Positions 8,353-17,236 of a DNA stretch of 37,384 bases are shown one piece after another (the stretch's first letter is position 1; each line of letters begins with the position of its first letter). The position numbers and the translations under genes are program-made. Source of the DNA: an uncultured Mucilaginibacter sp. (GTDB taxonomy: Bacteria > Bacteroidota > Bacteroidia > Sphingobacteriales > Sphingobacteriaceae); assembly GCA_903887275.1 (NCBI GenBank), contig CAISPD010000027.1, positions 1 to 37,384 of the forward strand, given 5' to 3'. Under the pieces are notes generated by a model, which saw only the letters and a program-made list of their open reading frames with translations, was not told the origin of the DNA and searched no databases.

Positions 8353-8413
8353 CTTCGGCGAGGCTGGATCAGAAATAATCAATAAATTCGTCTCATCCAG
8401 GTTTAATTTGTAC

Positions 8414-10468
8414 ATGCATTTCCTTTTCCCATCTTTCCTTTTTGCATTGGTTGTGCTGGTTATACCCTTCATCATCCATCTGTTCAATTTCAGGAGGTAT
8501 CAAAAGGTTTATTTCAGTAATGTTCAGTTTTTAAAGCAAATACAAGAACAACAGGCTTCGCGCCGAAACCTGAAAGAACGACTCATCCTGTTGGCCCGGT
8601 TGTTAACACTTTTATTTCTGGTGCTGGCATTTGCAAGACCTTTTCTCCCCGGTAAAAATTCGGCTGCTACAGGCCGGCAGCAGGTAATAAGCGTTTTTGT
8701 CGATAATTCTTATTCGATGGAAGTTCTTAATCGTGAAGGTACTTTGCTTGATGAGGCTAAACGCCGTGCCAAAGAGATCGCTTCTGCCTACAGTATAAAT
8801 GATCGCTTTCAACTACTTACTCAGGATTTTGAAGGTAAACACCAGCGATTGCTAAGTCGTGATGAGTTTAATGATGCTGTCGATGCCGTAAAGATCAGCC
8901 CGCAAAGCCGGAACTTACAACAGATCGTTGATCGCCAGCAAAGCTTACTTTTGGAGCAGCAGGGAGCCTTGCGGACATCCTTTATACTTTCTGATTTTCA
9001 AAATAATATTGCAGGCCAGCATCCGGTAAAAGCCGATAGCACAGTACGATTCAACCTAATTCAGGTCAAATCAGGAATGCTGCCCAATATTGCCGTCGAC
9101 TCAGTATGGTTACTTTCTGCCGTTCATCGTAGTGGAGAAAGCGAAAAATTAGTTGTTAAACTACATAATTACGCCAGTCAGAAAGCTGATAAAGTGCCCA
9201 TGAAATTGCTGATCAACGGCGAGCAAAAAGCCCAGGGCAGTTATGCGATTGACCCGCATGCGGTGCAGTTGGATACATTGTCTTTTTCCGGCCTTTCACC
9301 AGGATGGCAGCGCGCAGAACTACAATTACAGGATAACCCGGTAACTTTCGATAACCAGTTTTATTTTACTTTCAACGTCAAGCAAAAGGAGCCTGTTTTA
9401 ATTATTAATGGTAGCAGCACCAATACTTTTCTGGATGCAGTGTTTAAAACCGATCCTTTTTTTGCTGCCAAAAGTATAGCTGATGGGAACGTGGACTATG
9501 CCGGGCTTGATAGTTTTCCGCTAATTGTACTATCAGATATTAAAGCCATTTCAACTGGCCTGTCTCAGCAATTAAAAGCCTATGTAGCTAAAGGGGGTTC
9601 ATTGGCTGTGTTTCCGGCAGAGGATGCTGACCTTGCGAATTATAAATCTTTTTTACAATCTGTTGATGCCGGTTGGCCATTACAACTGGTGCTTGAACCT
9701 TCAAGAGTAGCTGCTATAAACCTGCAAAGCGAAATATTTAAACGTATTTTCGAAAATTTCCCGCAAAATCCTGACCTGCCTGTTGTTTCCAAATATTATA
9801 AGCTTAGCGCTACGCCGCGTGGAGAAAATCTGATGGAGCTAGCTGGGAGGCAAGCATTCTGGTCGGCCTACGCCATCGGACGTGGAAAGGTATATGTTTC
9901 GGCTGTCCCATTATCCGATGGTTTCAGTAATCTGCAACGGCATGCACTTTTTGTGCCTGTCATGTTCAGAATAGCCTTATTGAGTGGCCACGATCAGCCT
10001 TTATGCTATACCTTAGGGCAGGATGATTACATTGCAGTTGCGCCATTTCAATCAGACGATAAACAAGTTTTGAAGTTAACTAAAGGAAACTTTTCACTGA
10101 TCCCCGACCTGCGTGATCAGCAGGGAGATGCCCGCTTATTCATTGGCGATCAGCTTCCGGAAGCGGGTAATTACGAATTGAAAAGACAGGACAGTACATT
10201 GGCTGTCGTAGCTTTTAATAATAGTCGCGCTGAGTCTGATATGAGCTACCTGTCACCCTCGGTTTTGCGAGCAGATTTCCCGCAGGCTGCCCCGGTTTTA
10301 CAGCCGGGTTCGGCATCAATAAGGGGCGATGTTGCTGATTTAAATTTGGGACTGCAATTATGGAAACTTTGTATAATTTTGGCATTGATATTTATAGGTG
10401 CGGAAATTTTGCTGGTACGATACTATCACCCTGGTAAACAGGTGTTTTCGCCAAATACAAATCGCTAA
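8414..10468 (+). CDS. BatA-like membrane protein with von Willebrand factor A domain
   Basis: A 684-residue inner-membrane protein. The N-terminus (HFLFPSFLFALVVLVIPFIIHLFNFRR, then LLARLLTLLFLVLAFARPFL) is the two-helix BatA-type domain found in Bacteroidota 'aerotolerance' and related proteins. It is followed by a vWA-like domain with a MIDAS-type DNSYS sequence (VFVDNSYSMEV) and a later region containing FILSDFQNN. A large extracytoplasmic part and a single C-terminal helix (LCIILALIFIGAEILLV) complete it. The frame opens at TTG 8408, but ATG at 8414 starts the membrane helix. Family members act with MoxR ATPases and other Bat proteins; none is in the window. It lies 26 bases upstream of the dihydroorotase-like gene, an arrangement I believe is common in this family of bacteria. 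Confidence 0.85.
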   Translation: MHFLFPSFLFALVVLVIPFIIHLFNFRRYQKVYFSNVQFLKQIQEQQASRRNLKERLILLARLLTLLFLVLAFARPFLPGKNSAATGRQQVISVFVDNSYSMEVLNREGTLLDEAKRRAKEIASAYSINDRFQLLTQDFEGKHQRLLSRDEFNDAVDAVKISPQSRNLQQIVDRQQSLLLEQQGALRTSFILSDFQNNIAGQHPVKADSTVRFNLIQVKSGMLPNIAVDSVWLLSAVHRSGESEKLVVKLHNYASQKADKVPMKLLINGEQKAQGSYAIDPHAVQLDTLSFSGLSPGWQRAELQLQDNPVTFDNQFYFTFNVKQKEPVLIINGSSTNTFLDAVFKTDPFFAAKSIADGNVDYAGLDSFPLIVLSDIKAISTGLSQQLKAYVAKGGSLAVFPAEDADLANYKSFLQSVDAGWPLQLVLEPSRVAAINLQSEIFKRIFENFPQNPDLPVVSKYYKLSATPRGENLMELAGRQAFWSAYAIGRGKVYVSAVPLSDGFSNLQRHALFVPVMFRIALLSGHDQPLCYTLGQDDYIAVAPFQSDDKQVLKLTKGNFSLIPDLRDQQGDARLFIGDQLPEAGNYELKRQDSTLAVVAFNNSRAESDMSYLSPSVLRADFPQAAPVLQPGSASIRGDVADLNLGLQLWKLCIILALIFIGAEILLVRYYHPGKQVFSPNTNR

Positions 10469-10494
10469 CATTTTCCATCCCAAAAGCAACGTAA

Positions 10495-11748
10495 ATGAAT
10501 TTGCTTATCAAATCCGCGACCATCTCTGACCCGGGTTCACCCTTTGACCAACAAGTTGCTGATGTTTTGATCGAAAAAGGCCAGATCGTTATGATCGGCA
10601 AAGGGATCGATTCAGACGCTGAGATATTTGATGCCCGCGGGAAATACCTTTCACCGGGTTTTTTTGACCTCAATTGTAACATCGGCGAACTGGGCCTTGA
10701 AACTAAAGAAGACTTGAAAACCGGTACGCAAGCAGCAGCCGCAGGCGGGTTCACCGGTTTGGCATTAATGCCTAATACACAACCGCCGGCCCATTCTAAA
10801 TCAGAAATTGAGTATCTGGTTAATCGCGCCAAAAACAACCTGGTGGATATTTATCCTCTCGGTGCGATCTCTTATAAACGCGAGGGCAAGGATATGGCCG
10901 AAATGTACGATATGTACCAGCATGGGGCCAAAGCATTTAGTGATGGCAACCGTCCGGTGCAGGATGCAGGTTTGATGGAACGTGCATTGCTTTATACCAA
11001 AGGTTTTGATGCGCTGGTATTTTCGTACCCTGAGGACACCGCCATTGCCGGAAAAGCTAAGGTGCATGAAGGTGAAGTAAGCACTATATTGGGGATGAAA
11101 GGCATACCTGCACTTGCCGAAGAGTTGATGGTAGCCCGCGACCTATACCTGGCAGAATATACAGGCTCAAAAATTCACTTTACCACCATCTCTACCGAGC
11201 GGTCTGTATCGCTGATCAGGGAGGCCAGGAAGAAAGGCATACCAGTAACCTGCGATGTAGCGGTGCATCACTTGCTGTTGACTGATCAGGTGCTTTTAGG
11301 CTTCGACAGCCAATATAAAGTGAAACCACCCCTGCGTACCAAAAAAGATGTAAAAGCGCTGCTGGCTGGCTTAAAAGACGGGACAATAGACGCCATCACT
11401 TCACAGCATACACCACACGAGGTTGAATTTAAAGATGTTGAGTTTGAAGTTGCCGAGTACGGAATGATTAGCCTGCAAACAGCCTTTTCAATAGCTTTGG
11501 AAGCAGGCCTGACTATTGCTACTATCATTGAGAAACTGGCCATCAACCCACGTAAAATATTGGGTGTTGATCTGCCGGTTATAGCCGAGGGGAATCAAGC
11601 GAACCTGGTAGTATTTGATGATAAAGCTGAGTGGACATTTGATAAAGACAATAACCGTTCTAAATCTTATAATTCGCCGTTTATCGGGCATAAGCTAAAA
11701 GGCAGTATCCTGCTCACTATTAATAACAACCAGGTATTTAAACAATAG
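10495..11748 (+). CDS. Dihydroorotase homologue lacking metal ligands (probably non-catalytic PyrC-like protein)
   Basis: A 417-residue amidohydrolase-fold protein that aligns along its whole length with dihydroorotases, the third enzyme of pyrimidine synthesis: LSPGFFDLNCNIGE, AAAAGGFTGLALMPNT, IPALAEELMVARDL, PPLRTKKDVKALLAGLKDGTIDAI. Key metal and catalytic residues differ. The DxHxH pair is DLNCN (N60, N62), HAED is YPED, the HxxHxST histidine is T231, and TDHAPH is SQHTPH with Gln at 304. Such a protein should not bind the zinc centre. Inactive PyrC-like partners of aspartate carbamoyltransferase are known in other bacteria, so a structural or regulatory role is plausible. Annotating it simply as active pyrC would be unsafe. 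It is followed after 3 bases by an acidic unknown protein. Confidence 0.85.
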   Translation: MNLLIKSATISDPGSPFDQQVADVLIEKGQIVMIGKGIDSDAEIFDARGKYLSPGFFDLNCNIGELGLETKEDLKTGTQAAAAGGFTGLALMPNTQPPAHSKSEIEYLVNRAKNNLVDIYPLGAISYKREGKDMAEMYDMYQHGAKAFSDGNRPVQDAGLMERALLYTKGFDALVFSYPEDTAIAGKAKVHEGEVSTILGMKGIPALAEELMVARDLYLAEYTGSKIHFTTISTERSVSLIREARKKGIPVTCDVAVHHLLLTDQVLLGFDSQYKVKPPLRTKKDVKALLAGLKDGTIDAITSQHTPHEVEFKDVEFEVAEYGMISLQTAFSIALEAGLTIATIIEKLAINPRKILGVDLPVIAEGNQANLVVFDDKAEWTFDKDNNRSKSYNSPFIGHKLKGSILLTINNNQVFKQ

Positions 11749-11751
11749 ATC

Positions 11752-12420
11752 ATGATCGATATCAAGGTACAATCGGCAATACGGTCGGCATTGGAAGCAT
11801 ATTCGCAATACGAATACCCCGGTGCAAATGCCCTGGTGCTGAAATTTGTTGACGTTTTTTCGCTGAGCGATGATTTCCTTAAAAAGGTAGCGGCTTTGGA
11901 TAAAATATTTGACGATAACCCTGCTTTGGAAGAATTGCGGGAAGTATTCTTTGATCTCTTGCTGATTAATTTTTTTAGCGAAGATGTTAAAAAACTGGAT
12001 GATGACTACCTTGATAGCAAGGAATGGGAAAGGATAGAGGAACAAACGCTCGATCGCGGCACAGAACTGCTGAATACCTTGCTATACCTGAATGAATGTG
12101 CTGATGAGGACATTGAACCCGGACTTGACGACTACCTCAAAGAGTTTTTGCTGGTAGATGAGGATGAGTTTCAGGACGAGCACCGGATATATGAACCGGT
12201 AATTGTAAATCAGATATTAATTGAGAGTCCGGTTGCAGAAATAAGCAGGGTTTCCAAAATGCTTGCGGATGACGCCGAGATCAAAGAAATATTTTACCCC
12301 TTAATTTGCTTTTTTCAAAATACAAAACCATCAGCCAATGATAAAACTGAAATAGCAAAAAATGCGATCAATGCAGGCTTTGATCTGGCAGTAATTGGTA
12401 TATTAGAGTCGTTTATTTAA
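11752..12420 (+). CDS. Acidic helical protein of unknown function
   Basis: A 222-residue protein I do not recognise. It has no signal peptide or membrane helix and looks fully helical and cytoplasmic. It is strongly acidic in the middle (LNECADEDIEPGLDDYLKEFLLVDEDEFQDE). The ATG lies 3 bases after the stop codon of the dihydroorotase-like gene, so the two are almost certainly co-transcribed and perhaps coupled in translation. A DUF4199 gene follows after 17 bases. The tight coupling suggests a link to the PyrC-like protein, but nothing in the sequence shows what it does. Confidence 0.8.
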   Translation: MIDIKVQSAIRSALEAYSQYEYPGANALVLKFVDVFSLSDDFLKKVAALDKIFDDNPALEELREVFFDLLLINFFSEDVKKLDDDYLDSKEWERIEEQTLDRGTELLNTLLYLNECADEDIEPGLDDYLKEFLLVDEDEFQDEHRIYEPVIVNQILIESPVAEISRVSKMLADDAEIKEIFYPLICFFQNTKPSANDKTEIAKNAINAGFDLAVIGILESFI

Positions 12421-12437
12421 ACCTAACACACAATTAT

Positions 12438-12977
12438 ATGGCAACAACAATAAATCCGACAAAAATAGCCACCAAATGGGCTTTGATCAATCTGCTAGCG
12501 GGTATAATTATGACCTATGCATTTGAATATCTGGTTCCCGATTCTAATTCTCCAATCAGGTATATTACCTTGATACCTTTCATTGCGTTTCTTTTATTAG
12601 CTCAGAAAGAGTTTAGAGATCAAAATGAGGGATTCCTCACTTTTAGCGAAGGATTTTCCGTTGGATTTAGATTTGCTGTATTTTCGGGCTTACTTTCCGC
12701 TATTTTTATCTATTTGTACCTGGCTATTTTAAGCCCCGATGTTATGGTGAAAGCTGCTGAGGATGCTCGGGCACAAATGGAGGCTAAGGGCGGGTTGTCG
12801 AGTGAGCAAATAGATAATGCAGTTTCACTTACAAAAAAACTGGGCCCTGTTTTTGGTGCGTTTGGTGCAGCGATATTCGATGCGATAGTCGGTTCGTTAG
12901 CAGCGTTAGTGGGTGCATCTATCTTTAAGAAAATTAAACCAATAGATTTCGCAGAAACACCAGATCCAACAGTCTGA
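12438..12977 (+). CDS. DUF4199 family membrane protein
   Basis: A 179-residue integral membrane protein with about four hydrophobic segments: KWALINLLAGIIMTYAFEYLV, YITLIPFIAFLLLA, AVFSGLLSAIFIYLYLAI, and a Gly/Ala-rich last helix AFGAAIFDAIVGSLAALVGASIF. The pattern of QKEFRDQNEGFLTFSEGFSVGF between helices 2 and 3 is typical of the DUF4199 family, which is widespread in Bacteroidota and has no known function. It is the last gene of the + strand run and is closed by a strong terminator shared with rseP on the opposite strand. Confidence 0.85.
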   Translation: MATTINPTKIATKWALINLLAGIIMTYAFEYLVPDSNSPIRYITLIPFIAFLLLAQKEFRDQNEGFLTFSEGFSVGFRFAVFSGLLSAIFIYLYLAILSPDVMVKAAEDARAQMEAKGGLSSEQIDNAVSLTKKLGPVFGAFGAAIFDAIVGSLAALVGASIFKKIKPIDFAETPDPTV

Positions 12978-12995
12978 AAGCGATTATTGATCCAT

Positions 12996-13035
12996 AAAAA
13001 AGGGGAAACTGTTGATACAGTTTCCCCTTTTTTTT
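12996..13035. terminator. Bidirectional terminator between the DUF4199 gene and rseP
   Basis: A perfect 17-bp stem (arms 12996-13012 and 13017-13033, with AGGGGAAACTGT in the left arm) surrounds the loop TGAT. A-tracts on the left and T-tracts on the right allow it to end transcription from both sides, fitting its place between convergent genes. Confidence 0.95.
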
Positions 13036-13049
13036 GCGGTGGTCTTAGC

Positions 13050-14387
13050 CTATTTGGTAAAGCCTTTGACAATATCGTTACCAAATGCAAATACCATGAG
13101 GCATATCAGCAATATAAAGCCTACGATCTGTGCCCTTTCCAGGAACTTTTCGCTTAAAGGTTTACCTGTCACCATTTCTACGATCAGGAAAACAGCGTGA
13201 CCGCCATCGAGCGCCGGAATTGGCAATAAATTCATTAGTGCCAGCACCATTGAAATAAAGCCGGTTAGCCGCCAAAAGTTAAACCAGTCGAATTCGCCGC
13301 CATACATACGGGCGATACCAATAGGACTTGTTAATGATTTTTGAGCGCTTACCTTACCGGTAAAGATCTTACCCAGGCCTTTGGCATTATTGGTAAAGTT
13401 ACTCCAGGCTTTGGTAGCGCCAACGGGGAAGGAAGCAAACAAGCCATAACTTACTCGTTTTGGCTTCAGGATATCACCTTTGGTAGAAAAACCCAGTTTA
13501 CCGTCAGGTGTAACTCGTGCCGTTAGATTCAGCGCTGTATTATTGCGATGAATAGCAAGTTGCACCAGCTTCCCTTTTTGCAATTGTAATTGTTGCTGAA
13601 GCTGATCAAAGTATTCGACGCTATTGGCGTTAATAGCTACAATGCTATCGCCTTTTTTCAGACCGGCTTTTGCTGCATTATTGCCCGGGATCACCGAGTC
13701 TACACAGAATTTGGTGCGAGGCAGCGCACTGATAAACTGTTCAATTCCATCGGATCCCTTATCCGAAATATCGTTCAAAAGCGTTGAGGGAACGGTAATA
13801 TTGAATTTTTGAGTGCCGCGTTGAACATTTAAAACAGCGTTATCCAAAAACACTTTTGGATTGGTCAATTCATCATAACGCACCAGGGATTTGCCATTGA
13901 TGCTGAGTATCTGATCTCCAGACTGCAGGCCTATTTTTTGACCTATCGGTCCTGCAACAATACCATATTTAGCCTGACTTGCAGGTATATAAATATCGCC
14001 GTATTTGAGTTCCAGCATCCAGAAAATGAAAATACCAACGAAGATATTAACGATGATACCACCCAGCATTACGATCAGGCGCTGCCATGCTGGTTTTGAG
14101 CGGAATTCCCAGGGTTGTGGTGGTCCTGCCAGCTGTTCCTTGTCCATCGACTCATCGATCATACCGGCTATTTTTACATAGCCACCTAAAGGGAGCCATC
14201 CCACGCCATATTCAACACCTTTATAATTAAACTTGAACAGACTAAAACCCCAGGCGTCAAAGAACAGGTAAAATTTATCCACTTTGATGCCAAAAGCACG
14301 GGCGGCAATAAAATGCCCGAACTCATGCAAAATAACTAAAATTGAAAGGCCCAATAACAACTGGCCCACCATGATCACTATACTCAT
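13050..14387 (-). CDS. rseP: RIP metalloprotease RseP (site-2 protease family)
   Basis: An intramembrane zinc protease that cuts membrane-bound regulators such as anti-sigma factors. The active-site HEFGH is at residues 21-25 in the first helix (LLLGLSILVILHEFGHFIAA), and the second conserved motif, LLPIPALDGGH, lies in a C-terminal helix. Two PDZ-like modules lie between (QSGDQILSINGKSL and KKGDSIVAINANS). At 445 residues the length is normal. The gene starts 12 bases after dxr; dxr-rseP adjacency is common in bacteria. The regulators it cleaves are not in the window. Confidence 0.96.
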   Translation of the reverse strand: MSIVIMVGQLLLGLSILVILHEFGHFIAARAFGIKVDKFYLFFDAWGFSLFKFNYKGVEYGVGWLPLGGYVKIAGMIDESMDKEQLAGPPQPWEFRSKPAWQRLIVMLGGIIVNIFVGIFIFWMLELKYGDIYIPASQAKYGIVAGPIGQKIGLQSGDQILSINGKSLVRYDELTNPKVFLDNAVLNVQRGTQKFNITVPSTLLNDISDKGSDGIEQFISALPRTKFCVDSVIPGNNAAKAGLKKGDSIVAINANSVEYFDQLQQQLQLQKGKLVQLAIHRNNTALNLTARVTPDGKLGFSTKGDILKPKRVSYGLFASFPVGATKAWSNFTNNAKGLGKIFTGKVSAQKSLTSPIGIARMYGGEFDWFNFWRLTGFISMVLALMNLLPIPALDGGHAVFLIVEMVTGKPLSEKFLERAQIVGFILLICLMVFAFGNDIVKGFTK

Positions 14388-14399
14388 TATCTATTTATA

Positions 14400-15581
14400 T
14401 CAGTTTGTAAATGTATTAACCGGCAAATTTTCAACCAATTTTTGCGCAAATATGCGCGTTTCACTATCTGTATTCAAATAATCCACCAGCGTTGGTTCGG
14501 CTATAAATGCTATTTGCCGCATGGCTGTTTCAATAATGCTGCTCATGGCAACAAAGCCTATTGCGCCGTTCAAAAATCCGGCCACTGCTATTTCATTGGC
14601 CGCATTGACAATACATGGCATGTTTCCGCCCTGTTTGATAGCTTCGAAGGCCAGCCCCAGGTTGCGGAATGTCTTTATGTCAGGCGCTTCAAAACTCAGG
14701 TTAGGATACTGCGTAAAATCAAAACGCTTGAAATTGTTTTTTAAGCGCGCAGGGTAAGCCAGAGCATACTGTATAGGCAGTTTCATATCCGGCAGCCCCA
14801 TTTGTGCTTTGATAGATCCATCCTGAAACTGTACCATGGAATGTATAATAGACTGCGGATGTACCACTACTTCAATTTTTTCAGGCTCGATATCAAATAA
14901 CCATTTTGCTTCTATCACTTCCAGCCCTTTGTTCATCAATGAAGCCGAATCGATAGTGATCTTCGATCCCATTACCCAGTTAGGATGCTTCAGAGCAGCC
15001 GCAGGGCTAACGTTTTGCAGAAAATCAAGTCCTTTTCCTCTAAACGGCCCGCCAGAAGCAGTAAGGATCAGTTTTTCGATACTGTTTGGGTTTTCGCCCT
15101 CCAGGCATTGAAAGATGGCTGAATGTTCTGAATCTACAGGCAGGATGTTTACCTTATATTCTTTCGCCAGGCCGGTGATCAGTTCTCCTGCTACAACCAG
15201 CGTTTCTTTATTGGCAAGGGCAATGTCTTTGCCGGCTTTGATGGCATTGATCGTAGGTTCCAAACCGGCAAAACCAACCATCGCGGTTAGCACGATGTCG
15301 ATCTCGGGGTCGCTGACAATTTCATGGATCGCATTGATCCCTGCTAAAACTTTAACCCCTGTCGACGCCAGTGCATCTTTGACATGCGGATAGTACTTTT
15401 CGTTACAAATAATAGCATAAGCAGGCTTGAAAAGTTTAGCCTGCTGTATGAGCAATTCGGCATTGTTCTGTGCAGTAATGACATAGGCGCTGAACAGCTC
15501 CGGATTTTCTCCGATCACTTCCAATGCCTGTGTACCTATACTACCGGTAGAACCTAAAATTGCGATTCGTTTGACGCTCAT
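14400..15581 (-). CDS. dxr: 1-deoxy-D-xylulose 5-phosphate reductoisomerase
   Basis: Converts DXP to MEP using NADPH, the second step of the non-mevalonate isoprenoid pathway. The NADPH-binding motif ILGSTGSIGTQALEVI is at the N-terminus. The catalytic region shows PVDSEHSAIFQ, SGGPFRG, and NWVMGSKITIDSASLMNKGLE, followed by VVVHPQSIIHSMVQFQDGS. All are the standard signatures, and 393 residues is standard length. It is co-oriented with rseP 12 bases downstream. The 149-base upstream region carries an inverted pair of a dispersed repeat. Confidence 0.97.
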   Translation of the reverse strand: MSVKRIAILGSTGSIGTQALEVIGENPELFSAYVITAQNNAELLIQQAKLFKPAYAIICNEKYYPHVKDALASTGVKVLAGINAIHEIVSDPEIDIVLTAMVGFAGLEPTINAIKAGKDIALANKETLVVAGELITGLAKEYKVNILPVDSEHSAIFQCLEGENPNSIEKLILTASGGPFRGKGLDFLQNVSPAAALKHPNWVMGSKITIDSASLMNKGLEVIEAKWLFDIEPEKIEVVVHPQSIIHSMVQFQDGSIKAQMGLPDMKLPIQYALAYPARLKNNFKRFDFTQYPNLSFEAPDIKTFRNLGLAFEAIKQGGNMPCIVNAANEIAVAGFLNGAIGFVAMSSIIETAMRQIAFIAEPTLVDYLNTDSETRIFAQKLVENLPVNTFTN

Positions 15582-15608
15582 ATTTTACTTTGTAACTTCA
15601 TTATTTAC

Positions 15609-15704
15609 GAATCACAGATTTTAGAGAATTTATTTGATTTCACCGATTCGCTGGCAGGAAGTTTCATAAGTGTTATCTGTGGAATCAGGCTAAATCTGTG
15701 ATTC
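15609..15704. repeat. Inverted pair of a dispersed AATCACAGATTT-type repeat
   Basis: GAATCACAGATTT at 15609-15621 and its exact complement AAATCTGTGATTC at 15692-15704 enclose a second imperfect pair (GATTTCACCGATT at 15636-15648, TATCTGTGGAATC at 15674-15686). The element is two half-units facing each other and could fold into a long hairpin. Single half-units recur at 20424-20462 and 31377-31414. It lies between the GH3-family gene and dxr. Confidence 0.8.
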
Positions 15705-15730
15705 AAAAATGTTTGCTTTATGCGTAAATG

Positions 15731-17236
15731 TTAATCAATATATCTTTGCAATTCTTCAGCAATCTTCCTATCATTCGATAATCGCGGAACTTTATTCTGA
15801 CCACCTAATTTCCCTTGAGTTCGCATATAATTGATGAAAGCGTCTTTTTGCAGATTACGGACGATCAAAGGTTGTAAAATGTTCCCTTCTATCAGGTCAA
15901 AATAGTAAATATTTTTCTTTTGCAGGGCCAGGTCCACTTTTAAAGCAAACGCCGTAAAGTCTACCGGCTTTTTGCCGAACTCGATGAACCATTCGTGGTA
16001 GGGTAATTGGCCTTTAGGTGGTGTAACCTGAGGCGCTACTGTAAACTCGATAATATCTACTCCTTCTTCATTAGCTACACCCATTAAGGCTTGTTCAACT
16101 TCTTCGCCAATAACGTGTTCGCCAAAAGCGGAGATATAATGTTTAATGCGACCGGTTACCAGGATCTTGTATGGATTTTTCGATACAAATTTGATGGTGT
16201 CGCCGATACTGTATCCCCAAAGGCCAGCGCTTGTATTCAAAACCAGCGCGTAATTTTTATCGAGTTCTACCTGTTCTAAATTTAGCCGCGTGGGTTGCTC
16301 ATTGAAGAACTCCCCGGCAGGAATAAATTCATAGAAAATTCCCGCGTCAGTTAATAAAAGCAGACTTTTGTCCTTTTGCGAATCCTGAAAAGCGATAAAA
16401 CCTTCGGAAGCAGGGTAGGTCTCTACCGAATTGATAGCGAAGCCGATACTTTCTTCAATGCGTGCCCTGTAAGGTTCATAATTTACCCCACCATAAACAA
16501 AAAGCTTAAAGTTGGGGAATATGTCTTTGATCTTTTTACCGCCGGTTTTGGCACTCAGCCTATCGAAATACATCTGGCACCAGGGAGGTATGCCCGAGAT
16601 CAGTGTCATGTCCTGTGACAAAGTTTCGTCCACGATGGCGTCAACTTTTTGCTCCCAGTCTTCGATGCAATTGATCTGATAGCTGGGCAAGCGGTTCTTT
16701 TGCAGGTATTTGGGCACCAGATTGGCTACGATACCCGAAAGCCTGCCTACTGATATGCCGGCTTTCTGCTGTAGAACGGGACTACCCTGGAGAAATATCA
16801 TTTTGCCATTGACAAAATCTGATCGGCCTGTTTCGTGAATATAGTTGAGCAGCGCATTACGTGCAGCACGGATATGTTCCGGCATGCTTTCCTTGCTGAT
16901 GGGGATATACTTTACGCCTGATGTTGTTCCGGATGTTTTAGCCAGGTACTCAGGTTTGCCGGGCCACAGGATGTCTTCTTCGCCCGCGGTTACGCGGTCG
17001 ATATAGGGTTTAAGGTCTTCATAATCCCGAACCGGCACCAGCTTTTTAAAGTCGTGGTAAGTTTTGATCGCTTCAAAATGATGGTCGATGCCAAAAGCGG
17101 TATTCTGAGCCTTTTTTAGGAGGTACTGGAAAGTTTGATTTTGCAGTTCGACCGACTTTGAGCGGATACGGTTGATCTCCCTGCTTGTCCATGCGGCAAA
17201 TACCCGGCTCAGTACAGCTTTCAGACCCATGATCAT
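15731..17236 (-). CDS. GH3-family acyl-adenylating protein (plant GH3/JAR1-like)
   Basis: A 501-residue member of the GH3 family of adenylate-forming enzymes. Plant members join hormones to amino acids through an acyl-AMP step; bacterial members are common in Bacteroidota, and their substrates are mostly unknown. The nucleotide-binding motif LAKTSGTTSGVKYIPIS starts near residue 98. The other conserved blocks follow: FVYGGVNYEPYRARIE, ETYPASEGFIAFQ, and the C-terminal hinge VTGRIKHYISAFGEHVIGEEVE. The stop codon of the upstream membrane-protein gene overlaps this start in ATGA form (17233-17236), so the two are coupled; a second ATG six bases downstream is an alternative start. Fatty-acyl or aryl substrates are possible, but this is inference. 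Confidence 0.9.
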   Translation of the reverse strand: MIMGLKAVLSRVFAAWTSREINRIRSKSVELQNQTFQYLLKKAQNTAFGIDHHFEAIKTYHDFKKLVPVRDYEDLKPYIDRVTAGEEDILWPGKPEYLAKTSGTTSGVKYIPISKESMPEHIRAARNALLNYIHETGRSDFVNGKMIFLQGSPVLQQKAGISVGRLSGIVANLVPKYLQKNRLPSYQINCIEDWEQKVDAIVDETLSQDMTLISGIPPWCQMYFDRLSAKTGGKKIKDIFPNFKLFVYGGVNYEPYRARIEESIGFAINSVETYPASEGFIAFQDSQKDKSLLLLTDAGIFYEFIPAGEFFNEQPTRLNLEQVELDKNYALVLNTSAGLWGYSIGDTIKFVSKNPYKILVTGRIKHYISAFGEHVIGEEVEQALMGVANEEGVDIIEFTVAPQVTPPKGQLPYHEWFIEFGKKPVDFTAFALKVDLALQKKNIYYFDLIEGNILQPLIVRNLQKDAFINYMRTQGKLGGQNKVPRLSNDRKIAEELQRYID

